64,000 nucleotides of DNA from positions 59,284,754 to 59,348,753 of the forward strand of contig OY997596.1 of NCBI GenBank assembly GCA_963921825.1, written 5' to 3'. Source of the stretch: Erodium maritimum. Its lineage: Eukaryota; Streptophyta; Magnoliopsida; Geraniales; Geraniaceae. Within the stretch, counting starts at the first letter, position 1, and every line of letters begins with the position of its first letter. The position numbers and the translations under genes are program-made. The notes under the pieces are model-generated. The model had not been told where the DNA came from, did no database searches, and saw only the letters and a list, made by a program, of their open reading frames with translations. Of the stretch, positions 11,374 to 25,849 are shown piece after piece.

Positions 11374-14300
11374 ATGGCGGAAGGTACGAACTCTCTCTAC
11401 TCTCTGCTCAACTCGCTCTGTTTTTTTAATGCACGCAAGGTGTTTGATGAAATGCCCGTCGCCTGTTTTTCGCCGTTGAAGGCGGCGATGGATCGCCGGA
11501 AGGTACGGTTTCTCCGTACGAGGAAGCAATGGACGCCCTGTCGTCTCTGATTACCAAGCGGAGTCGCGCTGATAAGAGCAACAAGGGAGGTGGGTTCGAT
11601 CAGCTTTTTGAGTATCTGAAGGTGATTTTGACAATCTCTCTGTTTTTTTTTTCGATTGGGTTGGGATTGTAGTGTTATTGAATAGGCTGATAGTGCTTTG
11701 GACTGTAGATTTTGGACTTGGATGAAGCAATTTCACAGATGAAGGTTGTTCATGTGGCTGGGACTAAAGGAAAGGTTTGTGCATTTTTTGCTTGATTCTG
11801 GAGGAACTCATGGACCCTTAAGTTTTTAACAGTTTGGGTCACTGTTTCTGTTATGACTGTTAACTTTGGAGGAGCTTTAGAGTATGTTCGAGCATTGATC
11901 TTGTAATGTGGATTTTTTTTCCTCACTTTAGCTTAACACAAAGTATGTCTACTTCTTCTTCTAAGTTAGTTAGCATGTGCCAAGTGTGATTTATGAAAAA
12001 TAATAGATTGTTTTATTTTTGTTTCCAGCCCACATGCAAGACCAATACCTGAAAACTCAGGTTTCATGATTTGAAATAGGAGCAAACTTGGGTTGAAGAC
12101 GCATCTATACATTTTTATTTTTTGAGTTGTACATTCCGTTTGTTATTACTTTGTTACCTTGAGCTTTTAGTTTTTACATTAATGCTGTATATTCGAGGCA
12201 ATTCGATAGTGGAAGCTCATCGTGAAATGAAATATAAGTGCTAAACTTGTTTATATATGAGTTTTAATTTAAATTACTCGTCACTTGTGGGATTTAAATA
12301 GGGATCCACATGCACTTTTACGGAATCCATATTACGTAATTGCGGCTTTCACACTGGAGTCTTCACGTCTCCTCACCTGATTGATGTCCGGGAAAGATTT
12401 CGACTGGATGGGTGAGTGTCTGATTTGCAACTACCAATGGAATCATTTCTTTTAATTATAGATGAGCCAACCTATGCTGTTTAATTTATCTCGTTCATAT
12501 GTGAATTAGACTGAGGAGTACTATGATTCCAGTTCCTTTTGTTACTTCGACTTGACCTATGATCTTTTTTAATAGCTTACTCAAAGTTGATATTTTCTCA
12601 GCTCTTTGGTTTTTATCATTTGGTTCTTTTCATTTGGACTTTCTGTTGTTTAGCTAGTTGTTGGGCCTAGAATGATGCATACTGACTTTTTTTTAGCCTA
12701 GGAATGCAAAGTATGCTCATCTTTATTTTCTATTCACAGCTTTTTCAACGGTTTCAGCTCATCTGAACTCTGCATCATAATTTTATGACGTACTTAACCA
12801 TTAACCTTTTGAATGGCTTATGCAGTATGGACATATGTGAAGAGAAGTTCCTATCATATTTCTGGTGGTGTTTTGATCGGCTAAAGGTATGCATATTAAA
12901 CAGTGAATGTGTGAGAGACCAAATGATGATTGACTAAGGTGGTGCTTTTGATGTTAAACCGCATTTAACAGTGTAGAAAATTGTTAATGGCAAGCACATT
13001 ACCAGACCTTAGGCCACTAACTTATAAGTTTCAAAATACCTCAAGTGTTTGGTAAATTTAACTCAATTTATAAGTTGTTTTAGAAGCTAACAAAAATAAG
13101 TTGGGGGTTCTCAACTTCTCATTATACAACTTACAAGTCATAAAAAGACTGTTACTCCCTTAAATAAATAACTTATAAGTTCACACGCGGGTAAGCTATT
13201 TTTGAGAAACCAATCTAAAACACCCTCTAAATTATGTTTTAAAAATTTCTTCCCACTTTCCAGTTGTGTAAGTTTGCATGTTGATCTTGGACCTAATGGT
13301 GTCTCAATTTTTGTTTTCGTATAGGAGAAAGCTAGTGAAGATGTACCGATGCCTACATACTTTCGCTTCCTTGCCTTGCTCGCCTTCAAAATATTTTCCG
13401 CTGAGCAGGTTTGATGTAATTATTTTTTTGGGACTAATTTGTTACAATTTCAATTTCTGATGCATGGGAGTTTCCCATACAACTCTACCTACTGCTTGTG
13501 TTTTGTTTAAGTGGTTCAAATGAACTCAAGAATGTTTCCTCTTTTCTTAACATTATGCAGGTTGATGTTGCTATATTGGAGGTTGGATTGGGAGGAACGT
13601 TTGATGCAACGAATGTGGTATGTGTTATAGTTATTTAATGCCATACACTTACGTCAACCAGGAAATATTCATCTTCAAGCTAGGTTACAATGTTATTTCC
13701 AAAATATTGCTGCCATGGCTAACCATACATGCCATCACATTTCAGGTTCAGAAACCAATTGTTTGTGGTGTATCTTCCCTTGGATATGACCACATGGAGA
13801 TTCTTGGTTAGTCTATCCTCCCTTGGCTATGATGATATGGAGATTCTTGATTACACATGATTATATGTATTGGGTCGATTCAATGTACAGGGTAGTGAAT
13901 TGATAATACTCTAAAGTACAAAGTAGTCAAGTTTAATTTCCCCTTAAATTAATGTAATATCATGCTATTAGGCTTTACAAGGTAAAATTTTGATTTCTTT
14001 GTTGGTCATTACAAACAGGATATACCCTTGGAGAAATTGCAGGGGAGAAGGCTGGTATCTTCAAGGTATTCTTAAGGATCATGCTCCATGGCATCATATC
14101 ATATATTCCAATCACATCCTTGTAGTTTTCAACCTGGATTTATTTTGTAGCTTTGATTTATATCTTCCCCTTCTGATGCAGCAAGGTGTTCCTGCCTTTA
14201 CTGTGCCTCAACCTGACGAAGCCATGCGTGTATTAGAAGAGAAAGCTTCAAATTTGGATGTAAGTTGTTTATTTTTTGTTAAATTCACATAAAGATTTGT

Positions 14301-16576
14301 AAAAGATCTATTTTGAAATAAGTTAGAAAGTTTCTTTCTCTGGATAGCTGACAGAAGCATGCTGATTACAGGTTCATCTTAAAGTAGTACCACCCTTAGA
14401 TACCAGTTTGCTAAAGGGTCTGAAACTAGGCCTTGAAGGCGAGCATCAATATCTAAATGCTGCACTAGCCGTTTCATTGAGTTCCTGTTGGCTTCAGAGG
14501 ACCGGTCATGCTGAATCAGCCTGCCTAGACCAGACAGTAAGTTCCATTGTTAAGAGTGATTATGTGTATGCTGGGTTTAGTTCTATTCATATTCATACCC
14601 ATATATTTGTACATGGAATAGAGCTCTCTGCCGGAGCAGTTCATCAAAGGGCTAACAACAGCCAGTTTGCAAGGAAGAGCCCAAATTGTCCCTGATCGGA
14701 ACATCGAGGTTGAAAGCCCGGGAGGTCTGGTGTTTTATTTGGATGGAGCACATAGTCCCGAAAGCATGGATGTATGTGCAAAATGGTTTTCTCTAGCCAT
14801 TAAAGAAGACAATCAACAGCAGATCCTAAATGGTCAACAAATGGACATTTCCAGATCCTTGAATGAAAGATCTGGGAAAAACTCTACACAGGTTAAGTTC
14901 AAAACTTTCATTCTAGCCATTAAGTGTTAGTTTTCCCCATAAAGAACAGTTTAAATGCTCTAGAAGCAAATGGTTCTTCATTATTCATAGTATTCAATCG
15001 ATTGCTACCTTATTGATGCTCTGCATATTAACTAAAATAATTGTGATATTCTTATATGTATATTTTGATACTTAATGTGTATTTGGTGCTCTGCTGAAAT
15101 GCAGATCCTGTTGTTCAATTGTATGTCAGTGCGAGATCCTCAGCTGCTTCTTCCAAACCTGGTGAAAACATGTGCTAATCACGGTAAATACTTGAGGAAG
15201 ATGGAATAAATAAATAATAGGACTTCTGGTTGAAGATTGTGCAATTCCCTTAAGTTAGCTTGAAGTCAACTTATGGATCTGAAACATCCAATTTCATTTG
15301 TGCGAATCTTCAAAAGGGTTACATACAAATATCTAACATATCTTGATGAACCAAAATTTAAAATTGATGTTAAGGTCTAAGGTGATTTTTTGTCATACGA
15401 AAAATATGTTAATTGGATTAAATTATTAATAGAGTTAAACTTTTATGAACATTTAATTTGTTTGCAGGTGTTCATTTCCAGAAGGCAATCTTTGTACCAA
15501 GCATATCGGTCTATTATAAGGTCGGAACCCATGCTTTACCAACAACTGAATCTACAGTCGATCTGTCATGGCAATTCACTCTACAGAAAGTATGGGAGAG
15601 CCTCATTCAGGGGGGAAAAGGTATCAAATTCATATGACTTTTTTTTTATCAGCAGTTATTCAAGTGTATCAAGACTTGGCTCAAGACCAACCTTTATGTA
15701 GAAGGGAGGTCTATTTTTGCCACTTGACCCAACAAGAGTTGGTGAGAGATCAAAGAGGCCCGAGACTTGAACCCTGATCCCATGGACCTAAGTTCAAGTG
15801 GTGATTATTTGGACAAGCAAGCTTTGGTGTATCAACTGCATGTGATGATCCGAGAAATCAAGAGTGTACTTAAGACAGCTTATACTGTTTCTTAGACCGT
15901 TTTTTATGTGCTCTTATGACTTGATAGGAGGAGATGCCAAGAACAAAGATGCTGTTTGTCAAGAGTTCAAAACTGACTCAGAAATGAGTGTTAAGAGCTG
16001 TGAAAACAGTGAGGTGTTTTCTTCTCTCCCGCTAGCTATCAAATGGATCCGGGATAGCGTCCAGCAAAACCGATCTGTTCGTTTTCAGGTAATGCTTCTT
16101 CTGGTAGCAAATAAAATATAATTATAGGGAAGATAAAATTGCACTCAGCTAGCCAACTGCCCTAACTATAAAAAAATGATTGACAATCCCCTTAAGTTTT
16201 TTAGTCTCATTTCATTCCAATTGCGTCATTTTTGGATGTGGAATGACAAAAATACCCTTTTGGGAAAAAATAAGGGTGGTTTTGTCATTTCACACCCGAA
16301 AGTTGATGGAATTGGGGTGAATTGAGAATAAGAAAAACTTAAGGGGTTGTCAAAAACTTTTCAAACGTACGAGTAATTGTGAATCTTTCTCATTAAGAAA
16401 CTTATTTTCTGTAGCCATTTATCCACTGAGTTTGAACTTTACCGTAATCTAAATGAAGATATAGAAATGAAATTAGTGTTGCATCATATTTTACTTAATT
16501 ACCCTTATATTTTCAGGTCCTCGTAGCAGGTTCGCTACATCTGGTGGGTGATGTGTTGAGATTAGTGAAGAGGTGA
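11374..16576 (+). CDS. FPGS: Folylpolyglutamate synthase (16 exons)
   Basis: Adds gamma-linked glutamates to tetrahydrofolates using ATP (EC 6.3.2.17), which retains folates in the cell and improves their use as cofactors. Exons: 11374-11383, 11503-11621, 11709-11774, 12302-12411, 12826-12886, 13325-13408, 13561-13617, 13746-13806, 14019-14065, 14182-14259, 14372-14536, 14622-14891, 15105-15183, 15468-15620, 15928-16088, 16517-16576, giving 526 aa. All junctions are GT-AG and in frame. Visible Mur-ligase/FPGS signatures are the P-loop 'GTKGKGST' (about 61-68), '[12 protein letters not shown]', '[12 protein letters not shown]', '[11 protein letters not shown]' and '[11 protein letters not shown]'. 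Length and domain order are those of plant FPGS. The first exon codes for only 10 nt and intron 1 is unusual (see findings). The 3' end faces the NEDD1-like gene, with 291 bp between stop codons. Confidence 0.93.
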
Positions 16577-16867
16577 GGCGCGGAAGCAAAGTCGAAACTC
16601 ATCTCAAACTGATCATCTTTGTCATATCAATTTTCTTCTGCTCGTCAAGTTTCATGAACGTTTTCCTTACATGAGCAATTGATTTTCAGTAGTGACAACG
16701 GAACATTTATATCCTTTGTAACAGTAATACATACATGACAAACTGTATAACATCCTCAAAGATAGGAATTTGAATTTTTGTTCCTTCTCTCTTTCGATCC
16801 AAATATCATCTGAGAACTTCACAACAACATATTTCATGTGTTCGAACTCCAAACAACCTAAAGATGC
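16577..16867. other. Convergent 3' regions of FPGS and the NEDD1-like gene
   Basis: There is no coding sequence. It must hold both 3' UTRs, so the transcripts probably end close together or overlap. Confidence 0.6.
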
Positions 16868-19800
16868 TCAAAGGAGTTGGCGAAGCTGTTGGTTTTCTTT
16901 GCGGAGCGACTCAATTTCTTTCATTAGCTCAGCTTGGTTCTCGAGAATTGAGTTCACAACACTTGACATTCCCATCTGTACAAGCAAGATAAATCTAAAA
17001 TTATGAAGATCGTGAAATTTCATTTGGCAGAGGCAAAATATAAGCAGATACATACCTCCTGTATGTGAAATTGTCTCAGCATTTCGATATGAAGATTCCT
17101 CACATCTTCATGTATGGATTTCTGAAAGCAATCAAGAGTTCCATCAAGTGTTCTTTGAAACAACTGTAGTGTAAAGGATGTTCCTTGTTGCGCATCTGCC
17201 CGAGAGAGGTTTTGAGGTTGCAAACTAGCTCCCTGCCACAGAATGCATATCAATGAACTATTCCAATCTAACGAGAGTAGAAAAAAAGGGGATAATTAAA
17301 AAAATGTGCCTTGAGGTATTCACTTTTTGCAAGTCGTATCCCTCTTCTTTGATAATGGCAAAAAAGTGCCATGAACTTGCATTTTTGTTCTTTCTGTAAT
17401 TTTGTTTCAAAATAATGATTTTAGCCTTGAAATGTTAAAATCACGTTAAAAAAACAAAAATACAGAATTTTCACCTTCCTTAATTTTCTACCTTTTTGTA
17501 CAGTACAAAGATAAGAAAATTAAGGGAGATGAACGTTCTAGATTTCTTGTTTTTCACCTGCTATTTTTTTCAATTTAAATTTTCAAGGGTAAAATCATCA
17601 TTTTGAAACAAATTTATGCAAAGTGCAGCAAAAGGTAAGTTCAATGCAAATTTTTGCCCCCATAAAAAAGGGCTACGACTTGCAAAAAATGGATACCTCA
17701 TAAACATCACGAAACATCTGTAAAAAAAATATCTATCTCAAATGAGGTCATGTGGCCTCTCAATCTTGCATTTGTAAACAAAATCAAACGACTAGTTGTT
17801 CGGATGCAAAGATAAAAAAGAACTCAACCAAGCATTTATACATACATTCATTGCTGGGAGAAGACCCGGATCTGTGGTAGATGAAGTGCCTGACCTAGCA
17901 AGTAAGCTATTCAAAAGCTCTTCCCTTGTTTCAGCATTTGTTTTCTTAGCTTTCGGTGAAGCCGCTGAAAGGGGTGTCCCATCACTAAAGGAAGAAGTAG
18001 CGCTTATTCTTTCTGCATAAGTGGAAAATCGCCGGGGCATGGTCAAGGATGTTGGTCCTTCAGATTCAATAGCCAGCCCTGTGATGCTTTTTGTACCTAA
18101 AGACGGAGACAATGAACTAAAAGGCACATGCTCAGGGAAACCCAGGGATGTTTCCTTACTGGAGGATACATCCTTGGTGCGCAAATTAAGTGGCTGATTC
18201 AAGTGTAAAAATTTATTAGATGATCTTTCCCCGCCCCAGGATTCCGGAGGAGTGATGGCTTGTTCTTCAGTCATACTCATAGATGATGGAGGTGGAGTAG
18301 AGTTCAACATCATAAAAGATGATGGAGTGTCATTCTGCAGAAAATGATTGAAAGACAACAATAAGAAAGTATTAACGGGAAACTTCGCTAACACACCCTC
18401 GGCGACCTTTGATTCTCAAAAAACACACTGCATAGGTGAGGAAACATCAGTAACACACCATCACCTATTCAGTGTGAATATGTGGGTTTTTTGATGAATA
18501 ACGAAAGGTGACAGTGTGTACTGATAACCCCTCATCTATAGGGGTTCCTAACACTCAAAGGTGGCCGAGGGGGTGTAAATTACGTTTTTCCTAGCATTAC
18601 TCATCCTTATATAGGATATAGCAAATGAAGTGCACCGAACTAAAAGAATCCAAATACAAGTAGAGGCAACTACACAATCTTATGCCAGTGAAAGACTCCT
18701 AATTGTTGGGCTATTTTGATTACAAGAGTAAAGGTCATGCTGAAGTTAGTGCCAGAAAATAAGCATCAGAAGGATAATCCAGACATTTCAATCTCTATGA
18801 GTTCATAACATCTTTCCTCAGTGTAGATGAATTTACCAATAACCAGAATAGAGTGTTTCGCCTTTCCAGTATGTATAATTTGCATGTGCTCGTACTTCAG
18901 ACGTTATAAAGCCAACAAAACAATACTACTCACAACACACTCATCCTCATTGAAACAAGTTAAAGCAATATCATTCTCAATAAAAACAAGTCAGAGGAAC
19001 GACATACCTGTATGTTGACTGAACTGGTTTTCCAATCAAATATTGGATGATCAATGGCATCACCCTCAGCAAAAGACGATCTCCTCCCGAGTGGAAACAA
19101 TTGGGACACATATTTTCCATCAACATTGTCTATCTTTGCTACATCACGATCTTCCCACAGCTTATTAAGTGAAGGTGTAATAGGCTTAATATCCACTAGA
19201 GGAGAAAACACCACCATATCATCCTTGAAACTATAACTAGAATGTAACCTTGTTAATTTTCCTGGACGTTGATGTTCATGATTTGGCGTTTCTTCTGTTG
19301 TAAGGGCAGCCTCTGAAGAAACAGACCGGCCAACACTGCCAGAGCCAGAAACAGCCATGGATTGTGAAAGACTTGGTTCTGGGTCTGGTGTTTGAACTGA
19401 ACCTGCAAAATTCAAACAGCAATTGGAGCAAAAGAAATGGCTCTACTTGGTTGTTAAGGCAATGCAGAAAAAGAACATAACTTTAAGGGATGATTGCAAA
19501 AACTGCCGGTAAACTATTCGTCGCGTTTTGCAATACTAGTAGTGAACTATTATTTTTGGCAAATCCACCAACGGGGTTGTTTTTTGTTGTAAAAAGTCGA
19601 AAGTAACCGTGAGAAAGTGCACACATAAGAGTTCCAAATTGCAAAGCACGATATAAGGCAAAACTGTCAAGGTGTAACTCGATGTCATAACCTTGGCCTT
19701 TCGTTTATTACCAAATCATAACCCAAGCAAAGTTTGCCATTTACCGTCCTCAAGTTTAACAGCCGTTTAGTGAGTAACAGGAAAAGTTGATAGGCCAAGG

Positions 19801-20687
19801 TTATGATTTGAGAATAAACCTAAGGTCTACGTTATGACATCAAGTTCTCTAATGCCATTTCAGGAATGTTTTAAAGGCATGTGACAAGCATGCGACTGAT
19901 ATTTCACGGAGTCAAATTTTGATACATTTTGAGGATTAATTTGTCAAACTTATTACTATGTAAGAAAGTTGATAAGTATGAGGTATGATTTGAGAATTGA
20001 CCAAAGTGCAACGAGACTACATAGGGTTTTCCCAACTGTCAGTTCCGTAAAAATGAAGTCACGCAACAACGTGACCTGACTAATTTCAGTTAAAGATAGT
20101 ATTTGCAAAATGCTTATAGTTCACTCAAGTTTTTGCTTTGAGAATTGACCAAAGTGCAACGAGACTACATAGGGTTTTCCCAACTGTCAGTTCCGGAAAA
20201 ATGAAGTCACGCGACGACGTGACCTGACTAATTTCCGTTAAAGATAGTATTTGCAAAGTGCGTATAGTCCACTCAAGTTTTTGCAATTATTCCTAAATTG
20301 AAATCAAAGACATTGCTTCTTCTTCCCATGGCAAGCTCAAATACCAAACCAGTCAGCTACATCTAACCACACATTGTACCCAAATCCAGTAAAACTGCAG
20401 GCTTATCAGCAAGGAAAATAAAAACCCATTACAGATCTCTACAATTAATCATATGCAGATTCAAATGAAAAGCTCTAAAACCCAATAGAAAGTGAAAATG
20501 TCTGAAATCGATTAAATCAAATCCAGAAAATGAGAGGAGAGCAAGAGTAGGACTGACTGGTATGGTTCCATTTGACTGGTGAAGACATGTAGCTGAAGGT
20601 GCTCGGATCTGCAGGCTCCAGCTGAGTGTCGCGGAGCTTCACAGTGTCACCTCCGCTCGCCGCCGGCAACGCCTTTGACGGATCCAT
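16868..20687 (-). CDS. NEDD1: NEDD1-like protein lacking the WD40 region (5 exons)
   Basis: NEDD1 recruits gamma-tubulin complexes to spindle and phragmoplast microtubules. Exons: 20687-20558, 19402-19008, 18334-17846, 17232-17056, 16975-16868, with GT-AG borders and continuous frame, giving 432 aa. Exon 1 matches the start of plant NEDD1 ('SGGDTVKL', 'VKWNHT'). It then joins directly to the region that normally follows the propeller ('VSGSGSVGR', '[17 protein letters not shown]', 'HPIFDWK', 'TPPESWGG', '[11 protein letters not shown]', '[11 protein letters not shown]'). The gamma-tubulin-binding C-terminus ('[21 protein letters not shown]', '[13 protein letters not shown]' coiled coil) is complete. 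About 300 residues of WD40 repeats are missing; plant NEDD1 is usually near 780 aa. It is either a functional short form or a young pseudogene whose frame happens to be open. A start inside repeats, not the annotated ATG, cannot be excluded. Confidence 0.82.
17288..17697. mobile_element. Fold-back MITE (family 'GGGATAATTGCAAA') in NEDD1-like intron 3
   Basis: The left arm reads GGGATAATTAAAAAAATG..., TTTTTGCAAGTCGTATCCCTC...; the right arm near 17650-17697 repeats it in reverse complement. Related copies lie at 22212-22951 (PP1 intron) and 27797-28045 (carrier intron). No transposase is present. Confidence 0.6.
19992..20285. repeat. Tandem duplication, about 148 bp x 2, in NEDD1-like intron 1
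   Basis: The segment starting GAGAATTGACCAAAGTGCAA at 19992 recurs at 20140 with only a few substitutions (for example CCGTAAAAATG versus CCGGAAAAATG). It lies in the intron that takes the place of the WD40-coding exons. Confidence 0.85.
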
Positions 20688-21964
20688 CGTCGCCGACCAC
20701 TTTCCTCAGGAATATCCGCCGAGAGGAACCGCCCAATTCGAACTTCTTCGAATGAAGGGTACTTGAATGGGTTTAAAATATTCGAGTTTTGCCGAAGTTA
20801 AACTTGAAAATGAATATTAAAAATCAATTTTTTACTCTACGTGATTCGTTTAAGTTTTCCAATAAAAACTCATTTATTTTATATAATTTCAATAGTTAGA
20901 GCAAGTTTTAATATTTAATCTTAATTACAATAATATTGTTATATGTCTCATTTAACTATAAAGTCAACGTTTGCTTCATTTAATCACAAAATTTATGTAT
21001 ATTTTGACCGTCAATGAACTCTTTTACTATTTTTCGATTATGTGTCCAAACCGAGTGTGCACAATACATACCTCGTGCTGATAAAAAAAATTCTAGAAAA
21101 ACCTTCAAATACATATTTTTTGAACTTATAAACCTCTAATTTGATAACAACTTAAAAAATCTTATACCCTGTTCATTTTTTGTCGCTCTCTCCATAATGA
21201 TGTTTTAAAATGATGAGTCTACTCTCAAAATCTAAAAATAATAATTAAAGAACAAAAACACAAAATAAGAAGAATATTAAAGATGGTAGTTTGGTTTTTT
21301 TGTTTGTTTTTTAATTTTAATTGTTCTTTTTAAATCTGAATTGCAAGTATAAAATAGTCATTTTTATACAAATTCATCATACATTTTTTTACAAATAGCA
21401 AAGAAGAGGCTAATGTTGCAAAAAAAAAAATACTTCAAGAATTTTTTTACAGTTATCCCAACTTAAATTTCTTCACTTAACTATATTGAACTTTCAATAT
21501 TTCTCTATTTAGATAGCAACTGACAAACATACCCATGTAATAGCTTAGGTAAAAAACCCACAATAATATTGTTGAAAATTTCAACATTAATAAAATATAC
21601 TTTTATCATTTATATCGAGACAATGAAAATATATTGAAAGTATTCATAAACAAGCTATTTTTGGTAATGTGAAAAATTCTACACATCTATTAAATGAACC
21701 CAATCTAAAAGCTCAAAATTACTGCAGATACCAATTCTGCCAGGTTTCTTTGTTGAAGAATGGCTAAAATCAACCAAAGCAAAGAATGAGAAACAAACAA
21801 TGAATACTGATACCATGACAGAAGAAAAATCAAATCTCAATAACCATCACACAGACACCAGATTCATCGTTGTGATAACCATCAATCTCTACTTGAAAAG
21901 TAACACTAATCCTTCTAATTACCCCTTTCACTACTACCACAGGAACCAAAACACATCGATATCA
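20688..21964. other. Intergenic: NEDD1-like 5' flank and PP1 3' flank
   Basis: The first about 80 bp next to the NEDD1-like start are GC-rich, and the rest is very AT-rich. Bases about 21465-21540 resemble a repeat also present at 27190-27330 in the carrier gene (TTTCTCACTTAACTA...GAACTTT...). No gene is seen. Confidence 0.55.
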
Positions 21965-24862
<2,898 letters not shown>

Positions 24863-25849
24863 CGGACCTTCCTTCTTCAAGCTGCTTCGATTTCGGCGGA
24901 GCCAAACACGAACCCTAGCTTATCAGCAACTAGGGGAAATGGAAATTGCTCGCTCTCTCACTCTCTCTGACTCAGAGCGAGTCCCTTTTCTGGGTCTCTT
25001 TTGGAGACTCGCCTTTTGCTGCTGGTCTAATTTTCTCGGTGAACACGAAAAAGAAAATGATTTTCTCGAGAAAATATTTAGCGAGAGAAAGTGACGGCTG
25101 CAAATCCTATGTGACGGAGAAGCCTATATACACGAGACACTAAACGGCGTCGTGTTGATGGACTTAAAGCTGAAGCAACACCAATGGATCAAAAAAGCCC
25201 GAAAATGTGGGCCGGCCCAAACGCTCTGTAGTTGGGCTAGCCCAACTTCTGCATATCCGACACGTGTCAGACCAGCAGTGGAATGGTTGATGTACAAACC
25301 GACCTTTTTTACAGAGCATTCTTAACTGTGAAGCATATTCACTCCGATATAATCAAATATTCGGTAGGGAGGTTTAATCAGGTGCTCCCGTTCCTATCTG
25401 TGTATTTTTCCAGTCGTTTTACCAGCAACCTGACACCACACGATCGACCCGATCAAAGATCTAGGGGTTACAGTTTTACCGGTACTGTAGAACCGCCCGC
25501 AGACGAGCACTGTGTCGGTTTGTGATGACGTATACCCTAACACTTTACGAAAAACCGGCCGGTCGGAAAGGACGCGTTTTGGGGAAGGAACGGCGTCGTT
25601 TTGAGAATCACCAGGCTTCACTCTCGTCTTCTCTACCTCTCTCTCCATTCAAATCACGCAACGGAGCGAACCGATGGAGAGCCTCGTGTTTCGCGCGCGC
25701 TCTGAGCTTCCTGTTTTCGGCTAGGGTTCTTAATTTTCTTCTGGATCGGGGAGCAATTTCAGCTTTTCTGCTCAAATTCGAGAGTTTTTGAGGTTTTTTG
25801 GATTGGGTAGCGAAATCGAAAGTTTGCGAAGAGATAAGGGGGATCTGCT
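24863..25849. promoter_or_regulatory. Divergent promoter region between PP1 and the mitochondrial carrier
   Basis: 987 bp separate the two start codons. The 5' UTR side of PP1 is CT-rich (24945-25020). A perfect palindromic G-box/ABRE-like GACACGTGTC is at 25259-25268. Several TGGGCC/T motifs (site II type) and their complements cluster at 25208-25244; site II elements are common upstream of plant genes for mitochondrial and growth-related proteins. Open frames here have no family match and are taken as chance. Confidence 0.5.

Noticed and set aside
25283..25791. Open frames between PP1 and the carrier
   Set aside because: They overlap each other on both strands in the divergent promoter and show no family signature.
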